16,768 nt of DNA from DASPKT01 sp035627915 (GCA_035627915.1 DASPKT010000169.1:1-16768), one strand, 5' to 3'; shown: positions 1 to 7,596, numbered from the stretch's first letter. Program-made: numbers and translations. Notes: generated from the letters alone by a model not told the origin.

Positions 1-1198
1 CGGCCGCGCGCAGCTGCGCCTGGATGACCACGGCGTCGTTCAGGTAGAGGTGGTTGTCCCGGCTGACCTGGATGCGCAGCGGCTGCCCGTCGTAGCCGGC
101 CTCCGCCAGCAGGGCCCGCGCGCGGGCCGGGTCGTGCGGCAGGGCGGCGCCGTGCTCCGGCGTCCAGAACCGGCTCGACCGCGGCACAGCCGAGGGGTTG
201 GCGTCGGTGCGCGCGAACAGGGTGGAGCGGGCGATCTCCGCGCGGTCCAGCGCATGGGCGACGGCGCGGCGGATGCGGGGGTCGGACAGCAGCGGGTCGG
301 CGTCGCGCATCAGCAGCACGGCGACGTCGGCCGTCTCCTCCTCCATCAGGCGCACGGCACCGCCCTCGCTCAGGCGCGGCACCGCCTCGGCGGAGGCGGC
401 CGGCCACAGGTCGGCGGCACCGCTCAGCACCGCGTACTTGGCGGCGGTGCCGTCCGGCACCACCATCAGGCGCAACGTGTCCACCATCGCGTCGCGCCCG
501 CCGGCCAGCCCGTCCGCGGGCTGCGGCCGCGGCCGGTAGCCCTCGAAGCGGGACAGCGTCACCTCGCGGCCGCGGCGCCAGTCCGCCAGCCGGTAGGGCC
601 CGGTCGCCACCGGCATGCGCCAACGCCCGGCGCCGTCCACGCTGTCGGGATGCAGGATGCCCGACAGGCAGACGGCGTGCGCCATGCGGGTCAGGAACAG
701 CGGGTTCGGCCGCTCCAGGGTGAAGCGGACGGTGCCGGGCCCGGCCGCCTCCAGCCCCACGACGCGGATGCCGGTGCCGCCGCTGCCGTCGAACCAGGAG
801 CGGCAGAGCCAGCGGGTCGCCGGGTCCAGCAGCCGGCGCCAGCTCCACACCACCTCCGACGCCGTGACGGGGGCGCCGTTGTGGAAGGTCAGTCCGTCGC
901 GCAGGCGGAACTCGTAGACGGTGCCGTCGGCCGAGACGGTCCAGTCCTCGGCCAGCAGCGGGGCGGGGCGCAGCGCGCCGTCCAGCGCCACCAGCCCCTC
1001 CACGACATGGTGCAGGACCCAGTCGGTGACCTGGTCGCGGTTGACGCCGGCGTTGGTGCTGCGGATGTCGCTGGGCAGCACGACGCGCAGCTCCGCCGCC
1101 GCCGCGGTGCCGGCCAGCGCCGCCAGCGCCCCCGCCACGGCGGCGCCGATCACCCGCCCGGTCCTCCGCCTGCTCCTCCGGCCGCCCCCCGCGCCCAC
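1..1198 (-). CDS. ABC transporter solute-binding protein, family 5 (peptide type), C-terminus beyond window
   Basis: Periplasmic binding protein of the peptide/nickel/opine importer class (SBP_bac_5), which delivers ligand to an ABC permease. The frame is open from a GTG at 1198 to the window edge, about 399 codons of the roughly 500-530 usual. The GTG is favoured because GGAGG lies 8 nt upstream, inside the last codons of the preceding gene, and an in-frame TGA (that gene's stop) sits two codons before it. An Arg-rich N-region (GGRRSRRRTGR), a hydrophobic stretch and an AAA-AE cleavage site at about residues 33-36 make a signal peptide. The mature part has family features: a VVEGLVALDG segment, LAEDWTVSADGTVYEFRLRDG, FHNGAPVTASEVVWSW and, later, a VPDGTAAKYAVLSGAADLW segment. 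It is last of five co-directional genes, 3 nt after the C45 hydrolase. Permease and ATPase genes would be expected just outside the window. The ligand cannot be read from the sequence. Confidence 0.9.
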   Translation of the reverse strand, partial: MGAGGGRRSRRRTGRVIGAAVAGALAALAGTAAAAELRVVLPSDIRSTNAGVNRDQVTDWVLHHVVEGLVALDGALRPAPLLAEDWTVSADGTVYEFRLRDGLTFHNGAPVTASEVVWSWRRLLDPATRWLCRSWFDGSGGTGIRVVGLEAAGPGTVRFTLERPNPLFLTRMAHAVCLSGILHPDSVDGAGRWRMPVATGPYRLADWRRGREVTLSRFEGYRPRPQPADGLAGGRDAMVDTLRLMVVPDGTAAKYAVLSGAADLWPAASAEAVPRLSEGGAVRLMEEETADVAVLLMRDADPLLSDPRIRRAVAHALDRAEIARSTLFARTDANPSAVPRSSRFWTPEHGAALPHDPARARALLAEAGYDGQPLRIQVSRDNHLYLNDAVVIQAQLRAA

Positions 1199-1201
1199 GG
1201 C

Positions 1202-2302
1202 TCAGTCCTCCAGCCGGTATTCGGTGAACTCCGCGCCGTCCTCGTAGGGGCGCGGCGCCAGCCAGAGGCGCCCGGCGCCGGCGTCCATGACCAGCGTGTA
1301 GACGGTCGCGGAGACCATGCCGCCCGGCCGCTCCGCCGGGCTGCGGCAGACCGCGTCGGGGCTGCCCCAGCGGTCGGCCAGCGCCGCCTTCAGCGCATCC
1401 ATGTCCACGCCGCCCCGCGCGGCGCGCAGGCTCTTCTCCACCCGGCCCTGGCGGTACAGCGTCTCCGGGGTGCGGGCGATGTTGAGGTCGCGGACCTTCA
1501 GCTGCGCCACCGGGCTGACGAAGTGGTTGGCGTGCACCAGCAGCCCGTCGCGCGGCTCCAGCACGAACAGGTCGTCCGGCGTCGCCTCGATCCCGAACGC
1601 CTCCCCGTCGGCGTGCGAGATGCCGAGGTGGTGGGAGAAGGCGCGCGGCGCGTTGTTCAGCACGAACATCGCCCGCGCCAGGCTGGTGGAGGCCAGCATG
1701 CGGCGCCGGATCAGCGGGTTCGGGATGCCGAAGCGGCCGTAGTCCTGGTCGGAGTGCAGGCCGTTGGCGGTGATGGCGATGCCGGCCGCGTTCAGCCCGT
1801 GCCGGGCCAGTTGCCCCGCTTCCGCGCAGGTCAGGATGGAGGGCACGCCGTCCGCGCCGCGGATGCGCAGCACCACGGTCGTCTCGGCGCACTGCGGCTG
1901 CCAGTCCCAGTTCTGGGCGTGCAGCAGCCGGCCGTCGCGGCTGGCCTCCGGCAGGACGATGGCCGAGGTGCACTCCTCGCCCGCCCCGGAGGGCGAGGGG
2001 GCGCGCAGCTTCCAGAACATCAGCTCGGTGCGGGCGTTGATGAGGACGACCGCCGACAGGGTCTGGCCGGCGCCGGCGGCGATGGCCGCCATCTCGCGCG
2101 TCAGCTCCGGGTCGTAGTCGGCGATGCGCTCCAGGAACCGGTCGGCCAGCGCGTGCGCCTCGGCCCAGCCGATGCCCTTGCGGGCGAACTCCTCGCGGTA
2201 GAGGTCGAGCGCCAGCGCGATGCGGTCGGCGGCGAGGCGCCCGTAGCGCTCTCCGCGCTCCTCCGGGCCGCCGGCGACGTCGATGAGGGGGAAGGGGCTC
2301 AT
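1202..2302 (-). CDS. C45-family Ntn acyltransferase/amidohydrolase (isopenicillin N acyltransferase-like)
   Basis: A 366-residue member of the peptidase C45 / acyl-CoA:6-aminopenicillanate acyltransferase family. These are self-cleaving N-terminal-nucleophile enzymes that hydrolyse or transfer amide-linked acyl groups. The predicted nucleophile is Cys111 in EECTSAIV, followed about 20 residues later by the family NWDW block (131-134). Other conserved pieces are LNAAGIAITANGLHS (170-184), LLVHANHF (254-261) and GGMVSATVY (327-335). The residue before the nucleophile is Glu, not the Gly of the fungal penicillin enzyme. Family relatives include carcinine- and acylated-amine-cleaving enzymes, so amide hydrolysis of an imported N-acyl compound is likely. 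No signal peptide is seen, so it should be cytoplasmic. The ATG at 2302 overlaps the upstream stop (ATGA), implying translational coupling. The frame stays open upstream, but that part is a shadow of the next gene. The acyl donor and amine are unknown. Confidence 0.88.
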   Translation of the reverse strand: MSPFPLIDVAGGPEERGERYGRLAADRIALALDLYREEFARKGIGWAEAHALADRFLERIADYDPELTREMAAIAAGAGQTLSAVVLINARTELMFWKLRAPSPSGAGEECTSAIVLPEASRDGRLLHAQNWDWQPQCAETTVVLRIRGADGVPSILTCAEAGQLARHGLNAAGIAITANGLHSDQDYGRFGIPNPLIRRRMLASTSLARAMFVLNNAPRAFSHHLGISHADGEAFGIEATPDDLFVLEPRDGLLVHANHFVSPVAQLKVRDLNIARTPETLYRQGRVEKSLRAARGGVDMDALKAALADRWGSPDAVCRSPAERPGGMVSATVYTLVMDAGAGRLWLAPRPYEDGAEFTEYRLED

Positions 2303-3126
2303 GCCAGGGCCTTCTCGAAGAAGCGTTCCACGGGGGAGATCAGTTCGAAGCCGGAATGACCGATGCCCGGCACGCGGTCGAAGGTGACGGGGATGCCGGC
2401 GCGCTCGTACCCGGCGCGCAGGGCCTCCAGCCGCTCCACCCGGTTGCCGCCGGCGTCGTTGATGCCGGGCATCCAGTAGCGGTGGCCGGGCGCCAGGATG
2501 ATCTCGTCGGTGCCGGTGTCGGCGCCGCCGATGACCATCTGGACCCGAACCTTCCGCATGGCGTCCAGGTCCGGCGCGCAGCCCATCGCTTCGGCCAAGC
2601 CGCCGACGCCGACCCACCAGGGCAGCCCCTCGTCCAGCAGGGTGACGACGCCGGGCGCGCCGATGCTGACGGCGCGCAGCCGCGCCGGGTGGCAGTAGAG
2701 GAAGCGGTGGGCGAACTGCCCGCCGCCGCTGAAGCCCGCCAGCAGGAAGTCCGCCGGGCGGACCCCGTACTTCTCCCGGACCTCCTCCACCATGGCGAGG
2801 AGCACGCGGTCGAAGCGCAGCCCGTCCAGGAACAGGAACTTGTACCCGCTGGCATCGTCCGGCCGGCCGACGCCGACCGGGAACAGCGGCGCCAGCACGA
2901 TGCAGCCGGTGCGCTCGGAAAAGGCGCGGTAGGCGTTGCGGTAGCTCTCCGCCACCCGGTGCGAGCCGTGCACCGTCACCAGGACCGGCCGGTCGGTCCC
3001 GGCGTCCGGGTCGTAGCCGGAGGGCACGTACAGGCAGTAGCTGAAGCGCTGGTCGGCCTGGCAGGCGAAGAAGGGGGTGGCGCCGCGGTCATAAGGGCCG
3101 AGCCGGGCGGAGCGCGGGACCGTCAT
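2299..3126 (-). CDS. alpha/beta hydrolase, PHB-depolymerase/esterase-like
   Basis: A 275-residue alpha/beta hydrolase resembling small cytoplasmic esterases of the polyhydroxybutyrate depolymerase/LpqC group. The catalytic triad is visible: Ser133 in GFSGGG (131-136), Asp203 in GGADTG and His257 in GIGHSGF. The oxyanion-hole HG is at 53-54 (VTVHGSH). No signal peptide is present, so a polymer substrate outside the cell is unlikely and a small ester, thioester or amide is more plausible. The start is the ATG at 3126, which overlaps the aldolase stop (ATGA). The frame runs on upstream only as a shadow of the aldolase. Its own stop overlaps the C45 start, so it is translationally tied to both neighbours. 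Context suggests it processes an imported compound or a pathway intermediate together with the C45 enzyme. Family assignment is secure; the substrate is not. Confidence 0.88.
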   Translation of the reverse strand: MTVPRSARLGPYDRGATPFFACQADQRFSYCLYVPSGYDPDAGTDRPVLVTVHGSHRVAESYRNAYRAFSERTGCIVLAPLFPVGVGRPDDASGYKFLFLDGLRFDRVLLAMVEEVREKYGVRPADFLLAGFSGGGQFAHRFLYCHPARLRAVSIGAPGVVTLLDEGLPWWVGVGGLAEAMGCAPDLDAMRKVRVQMVIGGADTGTDEIILAPGHRYWMPGINDAGGNRVERLEALRAGYERAGIPVTFDRVPGIGHSGFELISPVERFFEKALA

Positions 3127-3875
3127 GCCGCCCCCCGCTGCCCAGCCGCCATCTCGCCCACCAGCTCGGCGGCGGCGGCGCGCATGCCGGAAAGCGCCGC
3201 ACCCTGCTCGTCCAGCGTCACCATCCAGGCAGCACCATGGGTGCGGCTGAAGGCGCGCTCGGCCGCCGACCAGGCCGGCATGACCCAGGGTTTGCCGGCC
3301 CGCCGGGCGGCGGCGGCGACGGCTCCGATGTCCTCGCGGTCGGCGGCGCCGAAGCCGTAGGTCGGGCGCCCCCGGGACAGGGCGAGGTCGGTCGGGCCCA
3401 GGAACACGCCGTCCACCGCCGGCAGCGCCAGGATGGCGTCGATGTCGGCCAGCGCCTCGGCGGACTCCACCATGGGCAGGCACAGCACCCGCCGGTTCTC
3501 CGCGGCGAAGAAGCCCTCCGGGATGCCGCCGTAGCGGACGACGCGCCCGCCGGCGAAGCTGCGGCCGCCCAGGGGCGGGTACTTGGCGTAGGCGCAGACC
3601 CGCTCCGCATGCCTGCTATCGCCGACGTGCGGGATGACGACCCCGTCGGCGCCGAAGTCCAGCGCCTGCTGGATCGGCGCCTGCTCCGGCGCCAGCACCT
3701 TGGCCAGGACCTGCAGGCCCAGCGCCCGGCAGAAGGGGATGAAGCGGTCGAGGTCGCCAAGGTCGAAGGCGCCGTGCTCCACGTCCAGCACCACCCGCCC
3801 GAACCCCTGCGCCGCCGCCATCTCGGCGAACATCGGCGACGGGGTGGACATCCAGAAACCCTGTTCCTTCAGCAT
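3123..3875 (-). CDS. HpcH/HpaI-family aldolase (divergent metal-dependent class II)
   Basis: A 250-residue TIM-barrel aldolase of the HpcH/HpaI family. These cleave 4-hydroxy-2-oxo acids to pyruvate (or a related keto acid) plus an aldehyde using a divalent metal. Visible elements are DVEHG with the general-base His34, GADGVVIPHV (75-84), YPPLGGRS (99-106), the metal ligand Glu137 in LPMVES, and the second ligand Asp163 in VFLGPTDLALS. Where characterised relatives (HpcH, GarL, RhmA) have a catalytic Arg in a VRVP-like strand, this protein has Lys59 (LAKVLAP). That marks a separate subfamily and makes the exact substrate uncertain. The ATG at 3875 has GGAGG 8 nt upstream and lies 13 nt after the aminotransferase stop. 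The stop overlaps the hydrolase start. In context it would act on a keto acid made by the adjacent transaminase. Length is typical. Confidence 0.9.
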   Translation of the reverse strand: MLKEQGFWMSTPSPMFAEMAAAQGFGRVVLDVEHGAFDLGDLDRFIPFCRALGLQVLAKVLAPEQAPIQQALDFGADGVVIPHVGDSRHAERVCAYAKYPPLGGRSFAGGRVVRYGGIPEGFFAAENRRVLCLPMVESAEALADIDAILALPAVDGVFLGPTDLALSRGRPTYGFGAADREDIGAVAAAARRAGKPWVMPAWSAAERAFSRTHGAAWMVTLDEQGAALSGMRAAAAELVGEMAAGQRGAA

Positions 3876-3888
3876 CGCTCCGTCCTCC

Positions 3889-5280
3889 TCAGGCCGTCAG
3901 CTCGGCCAGCGTGACGTCCAGGCAGCGTCGCAGGATGGCGATCATCTCGTCGACCTCCCCGTGGGTGATGACCAGGGGCGGCGCCGTCATCATGCTGTCG
4001 CGGGCGGCGCGGATGATGAGGCCGTTTGCGAAACAATGCCCGCGTACCCTGGGCCCGACGCGCAGCGCCGGGTCGTGGGAGGTGCGGGTGGCCTTGTCCT
4101 TCACCAGCTCGATCCCGGCCAGCAGGCCGACGCCGCGCACCTCGCCCACCAGCGGGTGCGCCTCCAGTTCGCGCAGGCGGGACTGGAAGTAGGGGCCGAT
4201 GTCCTCGGCGACGCGCTCCACCAGCCCCTCGCCCTCGATGATCTCCAGGTTCTTCAGCGCCACCGCGGCGGCGGTGGGGTGGCCGGAATAGGTGAAGCCG
4301 TGCACCCATTCCTGGCCGGCCCCGACCAGCACCTCGGCGATGCGGTCGTGCACGATGGCGGCGGAGATGGGCAGGTAGCCCGACGACAGGCCCTTGGCGA
4401 CCGTCATCAGGTCCGGTTCGATCCCCAGCGTCTGCGAGCCGAACCAGCGGCCGGTGCGCCCGAAGCCGCAGACCACCTCGTCGGCGATCAGCAGCACCTC
4501 GTACTTGCGGCAGATGCGCTGGATCTCCGGCCAGTAGGTCTCCGGCGGGACCATGACGCCGCCGGCGCCGTAGATCGGCTCGGCGATGAAGGCGCCGACC
4601 GTCTCTGGGCCCAGCTCCAGGATTTTGGCCTCAAGCGCCTGCGCCGCCTTCAGCCCGTACTCCGCCGGGGTCAGCTCGCCGCCGTGGCGGTACCAGTAGG
4701 CGCCCTCGATGCGGGCGACCAGACCGGGCAGCGGCAGGTCGGCCTGCGGGTGCATGTCGGTCAGGCCGGAGACGCTGGCCGTCGCCATGGTGACGCCGTG
4801 GTAGGCGTAGTCGCGGGCGATGACGGTCTTCTTCCGCGGCCGGCCCATCAGGTTCCAGTAGTACCGGACGATCTTCAGGTTGGTCTCGTTCGCCTCCGAC
4901 CCGGAGTTGGCGAAGAAGACCTGGTTCAGCCCCTCCGGCGCGATCTGCGCGACCTTGGCCGCCAGCGCGATTGAGGAGGGGGCGGCGGTGCCGAAGAAGC
5001 TGTTGTAGTAGGGCAGGGCCCGGATCTGCGCCGCGGCGGCCTCCGCCATCTCCGGCCGGCCGTAGCCGATGTTGACGCACCAGAGGCCGGCCATGCTGTC
5101 CAGCAGCCGGTTCCCCTCGCTGTCCCAGACATGCACGCCCTCGCCGCGGACCATCACGCGGGTGCCCAGGCTGCGCAGGCCGCGGTGCTCGCTGAAGGGG
5201 TGCAGGTGATGGCGCCGGTCGAGCGCCTGCCAGTCCGCCGTAGTCGGCGCGGCGCCGGGGTGGGGCATAGCCATGTCCAT
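3889..5280 (-). CDS. class III PLP-dependent aminotransferase (omega-amino acid/amine type)
   Basis: A fold-type I, class III aminotransferase of 463 residues that moves an amino group to a keto acid (often pyruvate) with pyridoxal phosphate. Motifs are complete: SGSEANET (126-133) for phosphate binding, YAYHG (158-162) with the cofactor-stacking aromatic/His, IADEVVCGFGRTG with Asp267, the Schiff-base Lys296 in TVAKGLSSGY, and HGFTYSGHP (327-335). The WCVNIGYG and PYYNSFF segments are typical of omega-amino acid:pyruvate or amine:pyruvate transaminases. The start is placed at the ATG at 5280 because GGAGG sits 5 nt upstream. An in-frame ATG at 5301 would add seven residues but has no ribosome binding site. 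It is first of the five-gene operon, so its upstream region should hold the promoter. The amine substrate is unknown; beta-alanine-, putrescine- or taurine-like amines are all possible for the family. Confidence 0.93.
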   Translation of the reverse strand: MDMAMPHPGAAPTTADWQALDRRHHLHPFSEHRGLRSLGTRVMVRGEGVHVWDSEGNRLLDSMAGLWCVNIGYGRPEMAEAAAAQIRALPYYNSFFGTAAPSSIALAAKVAQIAPEGLNQVFFANSGSEANETNLKIVRYYWNLMGRPRKKTVIARDYAYHGVTMATASVSGLTDMHPQADLPLPGLVARIEGAYWYRHGGELTPAEYGLKAAQALEAKILELGPETVGAFIAEPIYGAGGVMVPPETYWPEIQRICRKYEVLLIADEVVCGFGRTGRWFGSQTLGIEPDLMTVAKGLSSGYLPISAAIVHDRIAEVLVGAGQEWVHGFTYSGHPTAAAVALKNLEIIEGEGLVERVAEDIGPYFQSRLRELEAHPLVGEVRGVGLLAGIELVKDKATRTSHDPALRVGPRVRGHCFANGLIIRAARDSMMTAPPLVITHGEVDEMIAILRRCLDVTLAELTA

Positions 5281-5294
5281 CGGTTCCTCCCTGC

Positions 5295-5320
5295 GGTTCA
5301 TCGTCGAACCACGACGGTTC
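5295..5320. promoter_or_regulatory. Alternating GGTTC/GAACC dyads just upstream of the aminotransferase
   Basis: Three 5-bp half-sites alternate in orientation: GGTTC at 5295-5299, GAACC at 5306-5310 and GGTTC at 5316-5320. They form two overlapping inverted repeats with 6- and 5-nt gaps, plus an inner CGTCG/CGACG pair. They lie 15-40 nt upstream of the preferred start of the first operon gene. Such an arrangement could be an operator or a leader hairpin. No regulator gene is adjacent and the half-sites are short, so this is only a candidate. Confidence 0.3.
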
Positions 5321-5945
5321 TATCATGGCTGAAAGTACCGCAACAAGTGCCAAACTGGTCTTCAGGTGGTTTTTTCCTGGATGAGCGGCCAAGCCACCCC
5401 TGGGGCGCCCGACGCGATCCCGAAACCGTCGGCGCCGGCATCGGGACCGGCGGCACCCGCGTGGCCGGGCAGCCCGTCCCTGCCGGAAGCCGGTCACCGG
5501 CGGTGGCCGTTACCCCGTTCCGGCGCCACGGCGCCAGCCCGCCGAAAACCGCGGCACGCCCCTCGAGCCCGTCGCAGCGCAGGGCAAAGGCGACCGGCCC
5601 ACCGAGGTTCAGCAGGCACATGAAATACCAGACCATCCTAGGGCGATGCCGCATGGCGGACGACGGGCCAGAGGAGAGGCCCAGTGCCTGGGAGCCACAT
5701 GATGCCGGGACGCCGCCCCGGCCAACACCACGCGGCCATGCATCTCGGCGATGGCGTCGAAATCCGGCTCGATGGCGGTGCATGTCGCCGACAGGCCGGT
5801 GTCAGCATCTCCCGGGCGCCACGGCGCTCTCACAGGGTGAGGCGGGCGTAGTGCGATTCGATGGGACTCTCCTCGGGCAAAGGCCTGATAATCACGGAAA
5901 GTCGCACTTCGGAATAGAACCCACCCGATACGCTAAATTTGGTTG

Positions 5946-6016
5946 ATAATATATATTATGGCAATTTCTAGAATTAGTCAGTGATGGTATCGCTGCCGGA
6001 TCCATATTGTGATCCG
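5946..6016. promoter_or_regulatory. Cluster of three dyads in the AT-rich island
   Basis: A perfect 14-bp palindrome ATAATATATATTAT occupies 5946-5959. TTCTAGAA, an 8-bp palindrome, is at 5966-5973. CGGATC-N8-GATCCG spans 5997-6016. The bases around the first palindrome (TTGATAAT...) also resemble promoter elements. The cluster could be a protein-binding or promoter region for the operon about 670 bp away, or part of an inserted fragment. Nothing in the sequence decides between these. Confidence 0.3.
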
Positions 6017-6124
6017 CCGCCAATTCGGTGCACCCTCTTGGAACGGGTGAACCTAAGCACGTCAGGTACTTGGTATAGGGGTTCAATGCCGATCGGCGTC
6101 GAACTCCCACACCGATCCACAGGC

Positions 6125-6147
6125 GGTGCCGGTAACGCGCTGGCACC
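6125..6147 (-). terminator. Possible weak terminator after the serine hydrolase
   Basis: GGTGCC (6125-6130) and GGCACC (6142-6147) form a 6-bp stem with an 11-nt loop, 40 nt past the stop of the minus-strand serine hydrolase. There is no T tract after it, so it would be a weak or factor-assisted stop at best. Confidence 0.25.
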
Positions 6148-6186
6148 TGAGGAAGTACCGGCGGCAGATCGACGAGCTTGGCGTCT

Positions 6187-7596
6187 TCATTCATCGGGTG
6201 CCATCCGGTTGGCATACCAATCGGCCTGATTGTCGGCGGCGAGCGGGTCGAGGTTCGAAAGCGCCACGATCACGGCATCCAGCGCGGGATAGACGCGGAA
6301 GGCCGCGTTCATTCCCGGCGCGCCACCGCCGTGCCCCCACCTGCGTGACACGCCCTCTCCCTCGATCCAGAAGCCCAGGCCGTACCAGCCGTCGGGGTGC
6401 TGCGGCGTGGTCGCCTGTTCCAGCATCGCCTTCGACAGCAGCTTGCCCGACAGCAGCGCGTCGGCGAAGCGGATCATGTCCGCCGCCGTCGTGTAGCCGC
6501 CTCCCGCCGCCGAGCCGCGCCAGGGCAGCGTGTCGGCATTGTCGACGAGCTTGCCGTCCCCGCCCCGGGTGTAGCCGCGCGAACGCCGCGGCACCTCGAC
6601 CTCCTCGGGCAGGGAGGCCGTGTCCGCCATGCCGGCAGGTTCGAAGATGCGGCGCCGGACATAGGCGTAGTAGTCCTCGCCGCTGACCGTCTCGATGATC
6701 CGCCCAAGCAGCACGAAGCCGTAGTTGGCATAGGCGTTCCGACCCTCGGAGCTGGTGTCGGGAGCGCGGTCGCCGAACAGCGCCACATAGTCGGCGAGCG
6801 TGCGCACCTCGCCACGCCGCGCCGCGTACTCGGGTGTGAAGATATCGCCGGCGCCGCCGGTGTGGCTGAGCAGTTGCCGGATGGTCACCGTCTTCGCGAA
6901 GGCAGCGTTCGGATAGTCATCGAGATAGGCGCCGACCGGCGCGTCGAGCGCGATCCGGCCCTCCTCGACGAGCTGGAGCACGCCGATGGCAGTGAACATC
7001 TTGTTGGCCGAGCCGATGCGGAACTTGGTGTCCATCCTCACCGGCAGCCTCGCGACGCGGTCGGCCAGACCCGCGGCGCCCTGGTAGATCAGCTTGCCGT
7101 GCCGCTGCACCATGATCGTGCCCGAGAAGCGGTCGGCGGCAGCATCCGCCGCCAGCTTGCGCTCCGTCATCCGGTTGAGCTCGGCGCGAGGCAGGCGCGG
7201 GATCGCGAACTCAGGGGGACGGTCGGCTTGGCTTAGGCCCGAATCGATGACCTTCAGCGGGTTGGCCGGATCGATCGTGACCGTCTGCCGCCAGAAGGCG
7301 TCGCCGATCTCCGCGGACAGCAGCACCGTCAGGTTGTCCGGCCCCTGCGCCTCGGCGCGCATGGGCGTCAGGCGGCCGGTCATGGCGTGGGTGTCGATCC
7401 AGATCTGCGGCGCGGTTGTCCGGCCGTAGAGGGCGTTGTAGCGCGCGAGTTCCTTGGGATCGGCGGAGTTGTACGCCTTGAGCCATGTCGAGACGAACCG
7501 GCCGGCCGGCGTGTCGGGAAGTGCCACTTCGGCCCGCGCATGGACCGAGGCGGCCAGGAACAGCACGAATGCCGGAACCGCGATCATGGAGCGCAC
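6187..7596 (-). CDS. Exported serine hydrolase, beta-lactamase class C / DD-peptidase fold
   Basis: A 469-residue SxxK acyl-enzyme hydrolase (Beta-lactamase family, PF00144 type). The three active-site motifs are present: S196-A-N-K199, Y289-A-N291 and HGGG at 422-425, the last replacing the KTG of classical beta-lactamases. The N-terminus MRSMIAVPAFVLFLAA is a signal peptide ending near ARAE, so the protein is periplasmic or secreted. Residues about 28-125 form an extra N-terminal domain resembling small NTF2/SnoaL-type modules found in many exported serine hydrolases. The start is the GTG at 7596, with GGAGG 8 nt upstream; an ATG three codons later is an alternative. It is third in the repressor-M56-hydrolase operon, 33 nt after the M56 gene, so it is the likely effector controlled by that pair. 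Many relatives are esterases or D-aminopeptidase-like enzymes, so true beta-lactamase activity is not implied. Confidence 0.9.
   Translation of the reverse strand: MRSMIAVPAFVLFLAASVHARAEVALPDTPAGRFVSTWLKAYNSADPKELARYNALYGRTTAPQIWIDTHAMTGRLTPMRAEAQGPDNLTVLLSAEIGDAFWRQTVTIDPANPLKVIDSGLSQADRPPEFAIPRLPRAELNRMTERKLAADAAADRFSGTIMVQRHGKLIYQGAAGLADRVARLPVRMDTKFRIGSANKMFTAIGVLQLVEEGRIALDAPVGAYLDDYPNAAFAKTVTIRQLLSHTGGAGDIFTPEYAARRGEVRTLADYVALFGDRAPDTSSEGRNAYANYGFVLLGRIIETVSGEDYYAYVRRRIFEPAGMADTASLPEEVEVPRRSRGYTRGGDGKLVDNADTLPWRGSAAGGGYTTAADMIRFADALLSGKLLSKAMLEQATTPQHPDGWYGLGFWIEGEGVSRRWGHGGGAPGMNAAFRVYPALDAVIVALSNLDPLAADNQADWYANRMAPDE

Larger units (their letters stand above)
5321..6186. other. Approximately 870-bp gene-poor interval with a local AT-rich island
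   Basis: No convincing gene was found here on either strand. The open frames have poor codon character and no recognisable motifs. The part from about 5.87 to 6.08 kb is clearly richer in A and T than anything else in the window and carries several dyads (listed separately). The rest is ordinary GC-rich sequence that may be decayed coding DNA. The interval separates the end of the serine hydrolase from the start of the aminotransferase operon, so the operon promoter must lie here if there is one. A minus-strand frame around 5609-5833 reads IEPDFDAIAEMHGRVVLAG, which looks protein-like, but I cannot assign it. Confidence 0.6.

Noticed and set aside
50..2359. Very long plus-strand open frame (769 codons)
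   Set aside because: It lies opposite three well-supported minus-strand genes, is full of G, R, A, H and Q, and has no recognisable motif; a GC-driven shadow.
5340..5357. Sigma-54-like site upstream of the aminotransferase (TTTGGCACTTGTTGC on the minus strand)
   Set aside because: Both GG and GC elements are there, but only 8 nt separate them; sigma-54 promoters need 10. It also lacks the full TTGCW end.
6055..6120. Possible tRNA fragment suggested by GGTTCAATGCC
   Set aside because: No acceptor or anticodon stem can be formed around the T-arm-like bases.
5892..6215. 107-codon minus-strand frame across the AT-rich island
   Set aside because: Codon use is unlike the neighbours, it overlaps the end of the serine hydrolase, and no motif or ribosome binding site supports it.
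6187..7596. Calling the serine hydrolase an antibiotic-resistance beta-lactamase
   Set aside because: The SxxK/YxN/HGGG set is shared by esterases, D-aminopeptidases and other hydrolases, and the regulator lacks a beta-lactam sensor; resistance is not supported.
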